Positions 15,466 to 23,556 of a stretch of 50,886 nucleotides of DNA are shown here, piece after piece (the stretch's first letter is position 1; every line of letters starts with the position of its first letter). A program made the translations under genes and the position numbers. Source of the stretch: an uncultured Alphaproteobacteria bacterium (lineage in GTDB: Bacteria; Pseudomonadota; Alphaproteobacteria; Rhizobiales; Ancalomicrobiaceae); NCBI GenBank assembly GCA_937892955.1, contig CALBKH010000029.1, positions 1-50,886 of the forward strand, read 5' to 3'. The notes beneath the pieces were generated by a model. The model made no database searches. It saw only the letters and a list, made by a program, of their open reading frames with translations, and was not told the DNA's origin.

Positions 15466-16914
15466 TCACGCCGCGATCTTCACGTATTCGAAGTCGCCCG
15501 GCTTGTTGTCGATGCCGACCTTGGGCGGGTTGATCCAGCCGGCGTAGCGGCCCGGCTCCAACTCCTGCTTCATCAGTGTGTTCAGGAAGGCGAGGTCGTC
15601 GCGCGACGGCAGATAGTCGTCCTTCTTGGCCGCCCAGTCGGCGTCCGACAGGATGATGCCCTTCGGCGTCGCCTGCATCGGCGCGAACTCGCCGATCTGC
15701 CGGTTGAAGGCCTGATGCGGCAGCTCCAGGCGGAAGTCGATGCCTTCCTTCTGGATGATCTTGTTCCAGCGCTCGACGCCCTTGGCGCAGTCGGCGGAAT
15801 AGTCGTCGCGCAGGCGCATGTTGAGGGCGGTCAGCGCCGGCACGTGCTCCTCGACGATCTTGCCGTCGATGAACTTCATCACCGGATAGGTGGCGTCGGT
15901 GAGCTGGTGATCGTCTTCGATCTTGGTCTCGCCGAAGCGACCCTTGAGGCCGGCGTTGTAGTAGTTGGCCGAGTTGGTGGAGATCTCCGCGCCGAACAGG
16001 TCCAGCGTCAGCGGATAGTGCATGTGCAGCTTCTTCTGGATCAGCGGCAGGTCGATGACGCCGAGTTCGCGGATCTTCGAGATGTCGTTCGGGTCGGTGA
16101 TGCCGGCGGCCTTCATCGCCTGACAGGTGCGCTCGATGGTGCGGCCGACGCCGGTCTCGCCGACGAACATGTGGTGCGCCTCTTCGGTGAGCATGAAGCG
16201 GCAGGAGCGCGACAGCGGATCGAAGCCCGACTGCGCGAGGGACTCGAGCTGCATCTTGCCGTCACGATCGGTGAAGAAGGTGAACATGAAGAAGGACAGC
16301 CAGTCCGGGGTCTCCTCGTTGAAGGCGCCGAGCATGCGCGGCGTCTCCTTCGAGCCGGAGCGGCGACGCAGAAGCTCGTCCGCCTCCTCGCGGCCGTCGC
16401 GGCCGAAGAACTTGTGGAGGAGGTAGACCATCGCCCACAGATGCCGGCCTTCCTCGACGTTGACCTGGAACAGGTTGCGCATGTCGTAGAGCGACGGGGC
16501 GGTGGCGCCGAGGTGACGCTGCTGCTCGACCGAGGCCGGTTCGGTGTCGCCCTGGATGACGATGAGCCGGCGAAGCATCGCGCGATATTCGCCGGGGACG
16601 TCCTGCCACGCCGGCTCGCCGAGATGCTTGCCGAAGTTGACCTTGCGGCCCTCTTCCTTCGGCGCCAGCAGCACGCCCCAGCGGTAGTCCGGCATCTTGA
16701 CGTAGTCGAACTTGGCCCAGCCCTGCGGATCGACCGAGACGGCGGTGCGCAGGTAGACCAGCGCGTTCTGGAAGCCTTCCGGGCCCATATCCTTCCACCA
16801 CTCGACGTAGTTGGGCTGCCAGCTCTCGAGCGCGCGCAACACCTGACGGTCGTTGGCGAGATCGACGTTGTTGGGCACCTTGGTCGAGTAGTCGACGTTG
16901 ATCGTATCGGCCAT
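15466..16914 (-). CDS. boxB: BoxB, diiron benzoyl-CoA 2,3-epoxidase
   Basis: A 482-residue class I diiron oxygenase converting benzoyl-CoA, O2 and NADPH (through BoxA) to 2,3-epoxybenzoyl-CoA. The expected carboxylate/His ligand set is visible: E125, E155-x2-H158 (EEGRHLW), D216 and E245-x2-H248 (EEAHHMF). The length matches known BoxB proteins, and the start MADTINVDYSTKV follows an AGGAAAC-type site. BoxC is 80 bases upstream on the same strand. The presence of BoxB indicates oxygen-dependent, CoA-linked benzoate breakdown rather than the anaerobic reductive route. Confidence 0.97.
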   Translation of the reverse strand: MADTINVDYSTKVPNNVDLANDRQVLRALESWQPNYVEWWKDMGPEGFQNALVYLRTAVSVDPQGWAKFDYVKMPDYRWGVLLAPKEEGRKVNFGKHLGEPAWQDVPGEYRAMLRRLIVIQGDTEPASVEQQRHLGATAPSLYDMRNLFQVNVEEGRHLWAMVYLLHKFFGRDGREEADELLRRRSGSKETPRMLGAFNEETPDWLSFFMFTFFTDRDGKMQLESLAQSGFDPLSRSCRFMLTEEAHHMFVGETGVGRTIERTCQAMKAAGITDPNDISKIRELGVIDLPLIQKKLHMHYPLTLDLFGAEISTNSANYYNAGLKGRFGETKIEDDHQLTDATYPVMKFIDGKIVEEHVPALTALNMRLRDDYSADCAKGVERWNKIIQKEGIDFRLELPHQAFNRQIGEFAPMQATPKGIILSDADWAAKKDDYLPSRDDLAFLNTLMKQELEPGRYAGWINPPKVGIDNKPGDFEYVKIAA

Positions 16915-16994
16915 CGTTTCCTCCTTGGGGGACGCTTCGGTCCCTCGTGGGTTCCGGTGTCTCGCCCGTGGCGTGGCGCACGGGCGAGGAGAAA

Positions 16995-18677
16995 TCAGAC
17001 GCGGCGCATGTCGTAGGTGGGCCTGAGACCGGTGCCGTAGCGGCGCAGCGCTCCCTCTTCGCCGACCGCGTTGGGGCGCTGGAAGATCCAGTTCTGCCAG
17101 GCGGTGAGGCGCGCGAAGATCTTGGATTCCATGGTCTCCGGCCCGGCGAAGCGGAGGTTCGCCTCGAGGCCGGTGAGCGCGTCCGGCGAATAGGAGGTGC
17201 GCTCCTCGAGATAGACGCGGACCTCGTCGGCCCAGTCGATGTCGTCGAGAGCGAAGGTGACGAGGCCGAGCTTCTCGGCCTCCTCGGCCTCGATCGCCGC
17301 ACCGATCTTCCCCTTCAGCGCCTCGACGCTCTCCGGGGTCGCCAGGAAGCGGTTCTCGAGCCGGGTGAGCCCGTGGCTCATCGGATAGGGGCCGAAGTTC
17401 GCCGCGGTGAGCGCCATCGCCGGCGCCGGACGGTTGTCGCCCTCGAACGAGCCGATCAGCATGTACGAGCGGTCGGCGGCGAGCACGAGTTCGCCGAGAA
17501 GCCCGGTGAAGCAGGAACCCGGCTCGACCAGCGCCACCAGAGTGCGCGAGGTGACGTCGACGCGCTTCAGCACCCGCTTCCAGTACTGGCGGATCTCGTT
17601 GACCAGCCAGTCGCCCTTGTTGGCCTCGAGGAAATCGTCCCAGGCGGCGACACGGCCGCCGTCGCCCTTCGACTTGAAGACGAAGGTGCCGATCTCGAAG
17701 GCGTTGTTCCTGAGGTCGAGGATGGCGTCGTCGAGTTCGCGAGCGATGCGCAGCACCCAGGCGTCCGAGCTCTGCGCCGCGAGATCTGCGACCGTGACGG
17801 GCGGCGCCTCGCTCGGGCCTTCGAGGGTGATCGTGGCGACGCGGCCGTCGATGTCGACGGTCACCAGCGAATAGTCGATGCCGTCGACGCGGAAGGTGCG
17901 GTCGAGCGGCTTCAGGGTGACGCCCGGGGTGGCCCCGCCGCGGGTCGAGCGCGAGGCGAATTCGGCGGCGCGGGCGGCGACCGTCTCCTCGAGCCGGGTC
18001 ATCGGCACGATCTCGTCGACCAGACGCCAGTCGACGGCGCGCTTGCCCTTGATGCCCTCTTCGATGGTGCAGAAGACGTCGGCGTGGTCGCGGCGCACTT
18101 TGCGCTTGTCGACGACGCGGGTCAGCCCACCGGTGCCGGGCAGCACCGCGAGCAGCGGCACCTCGGGCAGCGACACCGACGACGAGCCGTCGTCGACCAG
18201 CATGATGTGGTCGGCGGCCAGCGCCAGCTCGTAGCCGCCGCCGGCGGTCGAGCCGTTGGCGACGCAGATCGTCTTGATGCCGGAGAATTCGGACGAGTCC
18301 TCGATGCCGTTGCGGGTCTCGTTGGTGAACTTGCAGAAGTTGACCTTGTGGGCGTGCTCCGAACCGGCGAGCATGCGGATGTTGGCGCCGGCGCAGAAGA
18401 CGCGCGGCTTGGCCGAGCGCATCAGCACCACCTTCACTTCCGGATGCTCGAAGCGTAGGCGCTGCAACGCGTCGGCGAGTTCGATGTCGACGCCGAGGTC
18501 GTAGGAATTGAGCTTCAGCTGATAGCCCTCGAACAGCCCGCCGTTCTCGTCGACGTCCATGGCGAGCGTCGCCACGTCGCCGTCGAAGGAGAGCTTCCAG
18601 TGCTTCCAGCGGCTCGGATCGGTCTGGAAGTCGATGCGCGTGGCGCCGTTCGCCAGCTTGCGAGCCTCGTCGGCCAT
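16995..18677 (-). CDS. boxC: BoxC, 2,3-epoxybenzoyl-CoA dihydrolase
   Basis: A 560-residue protein made of two crotonase-like halves, which opens the epoxide ring with two waters to give 3,4-dehydroadipyl-CoA semialdehyde and formate. The first half shows RSAKPRVFCAGANIRMLAGS and NGSTAGGGYELALAAD (oxyanion-hole region). The second half shows EPGSCFTGLLGELVLAADRSYML. I choose the ATG at 18677, giving MADEARKLANG; an upstream ATG at 18734 lies over the promoter and operator and is rejected. It is the first gene of the boxCBA-dehydrogenase unit, with BoxR-type operators just upstream. Confidence 0.96.
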   Translation of the reverse strand: MADEARKLANGATRIDFQTDPSRWKHWKLSFDGDVATLAMDVDENGGLFEGYQLKLNSYDLGVDIELADALQRLRFEHPEVKVVLMRSAKPRVFCAGANIRMLAGSEHAHKVNFCKFTNETRNGIEDSSEFSGIKTICVANGSTAGGGYELALAADHIMLVDDGSSSVSLPEVPLLAVLPGTGGLTRVVDKRKVRRDHADVFCTIEEGIKGKRAVDWRLVDEIVPMTRLEETVAARAAEFASRSTRGGATPGVTLKPLDRTFRVDGIDYSLVTVDIDGRVATITLEGPSEAPPVTVADLAAQSSDAWVLRIARELDDAILDLRNNAFEIGTFVFKSKGDGGRVAAWDDFLEANKGDWLVNEIRQYWKRVLKRVDVTSRTLVALVEPGSCFTGLLGELVLAADRSYMLIGSFEGDNRPAPAMALTAANFGPYPMSHGLTRLENRFLATPESVEALKGKIGAAIEAEEAEKLGLVTFALDDIDWADEVRVYLEERTSYSPDALTGLEANLRFAGPETMESKIFARLTAWQNWIFQRPNAVGEEGALRRYGTGLRPTYDMRRV

Positions 18678-18712
18678 GTTTCCACCCTCGGGTCGGTTCT
18701 GAATTGGGATGA

Positions 18713-18740
18713 ACAATAATGCACTATTGTGCACTGTCCA
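18713..18740 (-). promoter_or_regulatory. Promoter of boxCBA
   Basis: Read on the minus strand: TGGACA (-35, 18735-18740), a 16-base spacer, TATTGT (-10, 18713-18718). The spacer is almost filled by the operator at 18720-18733, so a bound repressor would exclude polymerase. Element quality is moderate (five and four of six consensus bases). Confidence 0.6.
18720..18733. promoter_or_regulatory. BoxR operator 1 (TGCA-N6-TGCA)
   Basis: TGCACTATTGTGCA is an exact TGCA-N6-TGCA and lies in the boxC promoter spacer. The motif is that described for BoxR/BzdR-type benzoyl-CoA-responsive repressors, and boxR is encoded in this cluster at 21994. Confidence 0.8.
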
Positions 18741-18760
18741 GTGAGAATCTTCTAAGAAGC

Positions 18761-18774
18761 TGCACTTTGATGCA
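18761..18774. promoter_or_regulatory. BoxR operator 2 (TGCA-N6-TGCA)
   Basis: TGCACTTTGATGCA is a second exact TGCA-N6-TGCA, 41 bases from the first (about four helical turns). It is upstream of the boxC -35 element. The spacing on one DNA face would allow cooperative binding. Confidence 0.78.
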
Positions 18775-18845
18775 TGTTCGCGGTCGTAACGGAACCGCCT
18801 CGCGGCGGTGACCCCGACGGCCCGCGACGCGACCTTCGGGACGGG

Positions 18846-19661
18846 TCATCGCGCCACCTCCGGCGCACGCGAGACCGAGAGATCCGGGAAGGCGCGGAAG
18901 AAGCGCACGATGGCCTCGACGGTCGCATCAGCCGCCTCGCGATGCGGCGAATGCTTCACCCCCGCCAGGATCGTCGTGATCACCGGCGCCGGCGAAAGCT
19001 CCACCGCCGTCTCGACCTGGATGAGCGTACCGTACTGATCATCCGCCCCCTGGATCACCGCCATCGGCCGGGAGACCGTCTCCAGCGCCTCGCGGATGTC
19101 CCAGTACCGGAACGCGGGATCGAGCCAGGCATCGTTCCAACCACGGAACGCGACGTCGGCGTTCCCGTGCCAGCGCCCGAGCTTCGAGCGGAGATCGGTG
19201 GTCTCGTAGGCGATCTTCGCCTCGGCGATCGCCGCCACGCACATGTCCTCGACGAGGAAGTGCGGAGCGATCAATACCGCCGCCTCGATGCGCGGATCGC
19301 GAATCTGCCCGAGATGCACCGCGGCGATCGACGCGCCGTCGGAATGGCCGACCAGCACGCCGGAGCGCAGCCCGATGGCGTCGAGGAGGGGAGGGAGCAT
19401 CTCCCGCGCCTCGCGCTGCATGTAGTCGAGCGGCCGCGGCAACTCGACCGGGTCGGACGCCCCGTAGCCGGCGCGCGAGAAGACGAAGACGCCGCAGCCC
19501 GTCGCCCGTTGCAGCCGATCGGGGAAATCCCCCCACAGCCCGACGCAGCCGAGCCCCTCGTGGAGCAGCACCAGCGTCGGCGCCTCGCTCGGCTGTGGCC
19601 CGAGATGGGCGTATTCGAGCCGCTTGCCGGCGACGTCGAGGAAGCCGCGCGCGGCGAGCAT
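18846..19661 (-). CDS. Alpha/beta-fold hydrolase of the box cluster
   Basis: A 271-residue alpha/beta hydrolase. The nucleophile elbow GHSDGAS sits near residue 118, with an oxyanion-type LLHEGLG block near residue 34. The late GADDQYGT and KHSPHREAAD positions fit the acid and His. Its ATG overlaps the stop of the ligase gene (ATGA at 19658-19661 read on the minus strand), so ligase and hydrolase are coupled. Hydrolases of this kind accompany box genes in several bacteria, where a lactonase or thioesterase role has been suggested. The substrate cannot be told from sequence; clearing dead-end CoA esters or lactones is the likeliest role. Confidence 0.85.
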   Translation of the reverse strand: MLAARGFLDVAGKRLEYAHLGPQPSEAPTLVLLHEGLGCVGLWGDFPDRLQRATGCGVFVFSRAGYGASDPVELPRPLDYMQREAREMLPPLLDAIGLRSGVLVGHSDGASIAAVHLGQIRDPRIEAAVLIAPHFLVEDMCVAAIAEAKIAYETTDLRSKLGRWHGNADVAFRGWNDAWLDPAFRYWDIREALETVSRPMAVIQGADDQYGTLIQVETAVELSPAPVITTILAGVKHSPHREAADATVEAIVRFFRAFPDLSVSRAPEVAR

Positions 19662-21214
19662 CACGGCCCCTCGCGCAGCTTGAAGCGCTGGATCTTGCCG
19701 GTCGCGGTCTTCGGCAGCGCGTCGACCACCTCGATCCAACGTGGGTATTTCCACATGCCGACGGTCTTCTTGACGTGCTCCTTGAGCCGCGTCTCGAGGT
19801 CGTCCGGATGGGCCATATCCTTGAGCACGATGAAGGCCTTGGGCTTGAGGAGCCCTTCCTCGTCGGCATGCGCCACGACCGCCGCCTCGAGCACGTCGTC
19901 GTGGCTGGACAGCGCCGCCTCGATCTCGAAGGGCGACACCCAGATGCCCGAGACCTTGAACATGTCGTCGGCGCGGCCGCAGTAGGTGTAGCGGCCGTTG
20001 TCGTCGCGCACGTATTTGTCGCCGGTCTTGGTCCAGTCGCCCTGGAAGGTCGTGCGGCTCTTGGTCCGCTGGTTCCAATAGCCGTCCGCCGCCGAGGGGC
20101 CGCGCACGTAGAGTTCGCCGATCTCGCCGGCGGCGCAGTCGTGGCCGCTGTCGCCGCGGAGGCTGAGATCGTAGCCGGGAACCGCGCGGCCGGAGGTGCC
20201 GTAGACGATGTCGCCCGGCCGGTTCGACAGGAAGATGTGCAGCATCTCGGTCGAGCCGACGCCGTCGAGGATGTCGACGCCGAAGCGACCGCGCCACGAC
20301 GTGCCGATGTGCTCGGGCAGCGCCTCGCCGGCCGAGGTGCAGATGCGCAGCCGGGCCGAACCGGTCGAATGGGCGTGGCCGGGATCGTGCAGCATCGCCG
20401 CATAGAGCGTCGGCACGCCGAAGAAGATCGTCGGCTGATACTTCTCCAGGAACTCGTAGGCGACCTGCGGGGTCGGGCGTCCGGGATTGAGGATCACCGT
20501 GGCGCCCACCGACAGCGGGAAGGACAGCGAATTGCCGAGCCCGTAGGCGAAGAAGAGTTTCGCCACCGAGAAGCCGACGTCGTCCTCGCGGATGCCGAGG
20601 ATGTTCTGGCCGTAGAGCTTGGCGGTCGCCATCAGCGACGTCTGGATGTGGCGCGTGCCCTTCGGCGCGCCGGTCGAGCCGGAGGAGTAGAGCCAGAAGG
20701 CGGTCTCGTCCGGGTGGGTGTCGACGGTGGCGAAGGCGTCGCTCTCCTTCGCCAGTTCGGCCGAGAAGGCGATATGCGCTCCGGCGTCGCCGCCGGCGAC
20801 CAGCACGTGTTTCAGCGCCGGCAGGTCGGCGAGTAGGGTCTCGACCAGCGGCAACAGCGGCGCCGAGACGATCAGCGCCTTCGCCCGGCTGTCGGCGAGC
20901 ATGTAGGCGTACTGGTCGGCGGCGAGCAGGGTGTTGAGCGGGATCGGCACCAGCCCGGCGCGGATCGCGCCGAGGAAGGCGATCGGCCAATCGACCGTGT
21001 CGAGCATGATCATCGCCACCCGGTCCTCACGGACGAGGCCGAGACGACCGAGGAGATTGCCCATGCGCCGCGTCTCGGCGGCGAGTTCGCCGTAGGTGAG
21101 GGTGCGGGCGGGGTCGATGAAGGCGGCCTTGTCGGCGCGGCCGGCGGTGAGATGCACGTCGACGAGGTCGCTGACCGCGTTGTAGACGGCGGTCTCGTAG
21201 AGCGGTTCGGTCAT
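19661..21214 (-). CDS. bclA: Benzoate-CoA ligase
   Basis: A 517-residue adenylate-forming enzyme activating benzoate with ATP and CoA, the entry step of the box pathway. The AMP-binding signature YSSGSTGAPKGT lies at residues 176-187, the GVGSTEMLHIFLSN block follows, and the catalytic A10 Lys is K507 in PKTATGKIQRFKLR. Close overall agreement with the benzoate-CoA ligase branch (start block LVDVHLTAGRADKAAF; VGFSVAKLFFAYGLGNS), together with the adjacent boxABC, makes benzoate the expected substrate. Related hydroxy- or amino-benzoates cannot be excluded. It is coupled to the downstream hydrolase. Confidence 0.93.
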   Translation of the reverse strand: MTEPLYETAVYNAVSDLVDVHLTAGRADKAAFIDPARTLTYGELAAETRRMGNLLGRLGLVREDRVAMIMLDTVDWPIAFLGAIRAGLVPIPLNTLLAADQYAYMLADSRAKALIVSAPLLPLVETLLADLPALKHVLVAGGDAGAHIAFSAELAKESDAFATVDTHPDETAFWLYSSGSTGAPKGTRHIQTSLMATAKLYGQNILGIREDDVGFSVAKLFFAYGLGNSLSFPLSVGATVILNPGRPTPQVAYEFLEKYQPTIFFGVPTLYAAMLHDPGHAHSTGSARLRICTSAGEALPEHIGTSWRGRFGVDILDGVGSTEMLHIFLSNRPGDIVYGTSGRAVPGYDLSLRGDSGHDCAAGEIGELYVRGPSAADGYWNQRTKSRTTFQGDWTKTGDKYVRDDNGRYTYCGRADDMFKVSGIWVSPFEIEAALSSHDDVLEAAVVAHADEEGLLKPKAFIVLKDMAHPDDLETRLKEHVKKTVGMWKYPRWIEVVDALPKTATGKIQRFKLREGP

Positions 21215-21249
21215 GAGCCGGTCTCCGGATGGAAGAGGGAAGGGGGCCC

Positions 21250-21285
21250 ATACGAAATTCGGCTCGATCGATCCGAATTTCGTAT
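21250..21285. repeat. Perfect 13-base inverted repeat between DUF4863 and ligase genes
   Basis: ATACGAAATTCGG (21250-21262), ten bases, then CCGAATTTCGTAT (21273-21285). The arms pair exactly. No T-run follows on either strand. A second, imperfect hairpin follows at 21293-21326 (GTCGAAAGGCC against GGGCTTTTCGAC). It may be an operator in the ligase promoter region, an mRNA structure, or a terminator-like element for the DUF4863 gene. Confidence 0.7.
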
Positions 21286-21371
21286 TCCGTTCGTCGAAAG
21301 GCCTGTCGGAACAAGGGCTTTTCGACGAGTCGATTCCGGCGTCGCGAAATCGCGATCCGCCGGATCTCGTA

Positions 21372-21860
21372 TCACGCGCCGGTGAACTCGATCGCGCCGT
21401 TCGGCAGCAGATAGAGCACGTAGGCCGAGCCGTCGGTCACCGTCGGATGGTGCGCGGTGCCGGCGCCATAGACGTACCAACCCTCGGGATGACCGTCGAA
21501 ATTCGGTTCGGCGACGGTCGGCATGATCATCCCGATCTCGCCCTGCGGATGGACGTGATGGGGGCCGCGCACGCTCTCCATCAGCACCACGTCGACGGAG
21601 AACCGTCCGGCCTCGGCGCCCGGCTTGATCACCCGGCCGAACCGGATGCCGCCGTGCTCGCGCGGACAGATCCAGCCCTCGCCGTCACCGATCTCGATCA
21701 ACTCGGCGATGCGGCGGAACTTCGCGCCGCTCGGCGGGAATTCGGCGTCGAGTTTCGCGGCGAGATCGTCGTCGAGCGCCGCCTCGCCGATCGCTGCGGC
21801 GATTTCGCCGATCGCGGCGGCGAATTCCCGTTGCGCCGACGTCGTGGTCTGTGCGGTCAT
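21372..21860 (-). CDS. DUF4863 cupin-like protein of the box cluster
   Basis: A 162-residue protein. The first 60 residues are Ala-rich helix (FAAAIGEIAAAIGEAALDD). The C-terminal 100 residues look like a cupin barrel, with His-rich strands GPHHVHPQGEIGMIMP and GAGTAHHPTVTDGSAYVL. I recognise it as a DUF4863 family member; homologues often accompany benzoyl-CoA oxidation genes but have no proven function. The paired His blocks suggest metal binding. It is divergent from boxR and upstream of the ligase, so it may be the first gene of the catabolic unit. Confidence 0.8.
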   Translation of the reverse strand: MTAQTTTSAQREFAAAIGEIAAAIGEAALDDDLAAKLDAEFPPSGAKFRRIAELIEIGDGEGWICPREHGGIRFGRVIKPGAEAGRFSVDVVLMESVRGPHHVHPQGEIGMIMPTVAEPNFDGHPEGWYVYGAGTAHHPTVTDGSAYVLYLLPNGAIEFTGA

Positions 21861-21907
21861 GTCGGATGTTCCCTCCCGACCATCCTTCGCCCGAAAGCGT
21901 GGATGGA

Positions 21908-21974
21908 ATTATAATGCACATTCACATGCCGTGGCCGATCGGTTGCCGTCAAGGGTTTCGTGTACTATTTTTCA
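21908..21974. promoter_or_regulatory. Divergent DUF4863/boxR promoter region with degenerate BoxR sites
   Basis: On the minus strand a TATAAT -10 lies at 21908-21913, with TGCA immediately upstream at 21915-21918 followed after six bases by CATG. On the plus strand TTGCCG (21943-21948), 17 bases and TATTTT (21966-21971) can drive boxR. The latter overlaps TGTACTATTTTTCA (21961-21974), which fits TGCA-N6-TGCA with two mismatches. Autoregulation by BoxR is likely; the sites are weak. Confidence 0.5.
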
Positions 21975-21993
21975 TGGCGAGGTAACGAGCACC

Positions 21994-23031
21994 ATGACCG
22001 ACGAAACGACCGAGGGTGAGAATTTCCCGTCCGATGCAACCGTGGCGGAGGCCGGCGACGGCGGTCGCGGCGTCACCGGCAGCGGCATCCGACGGACCTC
22101 GCGCGAGGCGCGGGCCGACGCCGACGAGGCCTTCCTGGTGGAGCTCGGTCAGCGTGTCAGGCGCATGCGGGCGCTGCGCGGCATGTCGCGCAAGGTGCTG
22201 GCCGGCGTCTCCGGCATCTCCGAGCGTTACATCGCCCAGCTCGAGAGCGGCCAGGGCAACGTCTCGATCATGCTGCTGCGCCGCGTCGCCGAGGCGACCG
22301 GCGCGCCGATCGAGGACCTGATCGGCGCCGAGGGCGCCGACAATCCCGACTGGCTGGTGATCCGCGATCTCTTGCGCTCCGCGACCCCCGACGTGGTCGG
22401 CGAGGTCAAGGCGCTGCTCGCCGGCGAACGGCCGACCGGGCCGCGGGTCGTCCCCGACTCGCGGATCGCCGTCGATCGGGTGGCGCTGATCGGCCTGCGC
22501 GGCGCCGGCAAGTCGACCCTCGGCCATCTGGCCGCCGAGCGCCTCGGCTGGCCCTTCGTCGAACTCAACAAGGAGATCGAGCGCGAGCACGGCTTCTCGA
22601 TCACCGAGATCCTCAATCTCTATGGTCAGGACGGTTATCGCCGCCTGGAACGCGCCACCCTGAAGCGGCTGATCGACCAGCCCGGGCCGATGCTGCTCGC
22701 CACCGGCGGCGGCATCGTCGGCGAGCCGGTGACATTCGACCTCTTGCTCGCCTCGTTCTTCACCATCTGGGTGCGCACCTCGCCGGCCGAACACATGAGC
22801 CGGGTGCGCGAGCAGGGCGACCTCCGGCCGATGGCCAACGACAAGGCGGCGATGGCCGAACTCATCACCATCCTGTCGAGCCGCGAACCGCTCTACGCCC
22901 GCGCCCGCGCTCAGCTCGACACCTCGGGCGTCTCGGTGGAGGCGAGCTCGACCCGTCTCTTTTCGCTGATCCAGTCCTATTGCGCGGTCGGCTGCCCCTG
23001 GCAGTCGCGTAATCGCGGCGCCAAGGGGTGA
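21994..23031 (+). CDS. boxR: BoxR, benzoyl-CoA-responsive transcriptional regulator
   Basis: A 345-residue two-part regulator. An XRE-type helix-turn-helix spans residues 47-110 (RVRRMRALRGMSRKVLAGVS and SERYIAQLESGQGNVS). A shikimate-kinase-like domain occupies residues 160-335, with Walker A GLRGAGKST at 167-175 and LATGGGIV near 235. In the BoxR/BzdR family this domain senses benzoyl-CoA and does not act as a kinase. The N-terminal 45 residues are acidic and variable. The start at 21994 gives the usual length; the frame extends upstream without a better start. It is divergent from the catabolic genes and overlaps the next gene by four bases. Confidence 0.95.
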   Translation: MTDETTEGENFPSDATVAEAGDGGRGVTGSGIRRTSREARADADEAFLVELGQRVRRMRALRGMSRKVLAGVSGISERYIAQLESGQGNVSIMLLRRVAEATGAPIEDLIGAEGADNPDWLVIRDLLRSATPDVVGEVKALLAGERPTGPRVVPDSRIAVDRVALIGLRGAGKSTLGHLAAERLGWPFVELNKEIEREHGFSITEILNLYGQDGYRRLERATLKRLIDQPGPMLLATGGGIVGEPVTFDLLLASFFTIWVRTSPAEHMSRVREQGDLRPMANDKAAMAELITILSSREPLYARARAQLDTSGVSVEASSTRLFSLIQSYCAVGCPWQSRNRGAKG

Positions 23032-23549
23032 GCGAGCCGCCGTTCGATCCTCCGGATTTCCGTGGTCGCCCGCTCGCCGATCTCTTGGCGGCGCGCGGCC
23101 TCGGCCGAGACGAGCCGGTGTGGGCGCTGCGCCTCACCCTCGATCCGCGCGACCGCTGCCCCGAACACCCCTCGCTCGAATCGCTCGTCGCCCATGGTCA
23201 CGACCGGGCCTATTCGCGCATGCAGGAGGGGACCCGCCTCGGCTCGGGGCGGGCCATTCTGGTCTTCGCCGCCGAACCCGGCGGACGCGCCCGCTTTCGC
23301 GGCTTCCGCCGCTATCTGGCACGCCGGCCGGGGGTGGCGCCGGGCGATCTCGTCTACGACTACGACGTCCACGATCTCTTCCACGGCTTCATCGCGCGCT
23401 CACACCGACCGGTGTTCTACGACGCCCTCGATCTCCCCGGCCTCGACGACCAGATCGACCGACTGGTCGTCGACTGGCCGCGTCCGGCGATGATCGCGTT
23501 GCGATCGGCCGACCATTCGGACCTCCGGGTCGCCGCGTTCGCTACATGA
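23028..23549 (+). CDS. Unknown protein translationally coupled to boxR
   Basis: A 173-residue soluble protein starting at GTG inside the boxR stop (GTGA at 23028-23031). It is rich in Arg and Asp with few Lys, with no membrane helix or signal. Segments of note are HDRAYSRMQEGTRLGSG (about residues 57-73), GRARFRGFRRYL and DRLVVDWPRPA near residue 145. The pattern recalls the beta-rich N-terminal part of some proteins that carry a C-terminal GIY-YIG domain, but that domain is absent and I do not claim the relationship. The coupling implies a role linked to BoxR or to the transporter that follows. Confidence 0.7.
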   Translation: MSEPPFDPPDFRGRPLADLLAARGLGRDEPVWALRLTLDPRDRCPEHPSLESLVAHGHDRAYSRMQEGTRLGSGRAILVFAAEPGGRARFRGFRRYLARRPGVAPGDLVYDYDVHDLFHGFIARSHRPVFYDALDLPGLDDQIDRLVVDWPRPAMIALRSADHSDLRVAAFAT

Positions 23550-23556
23550 ACAATAC

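Noticed and set aside
18678..18734. Longer BoxC start at 18734
   Set aside because: It would put the promoter -10 and the operator inside the coding region and adds residues without family character.
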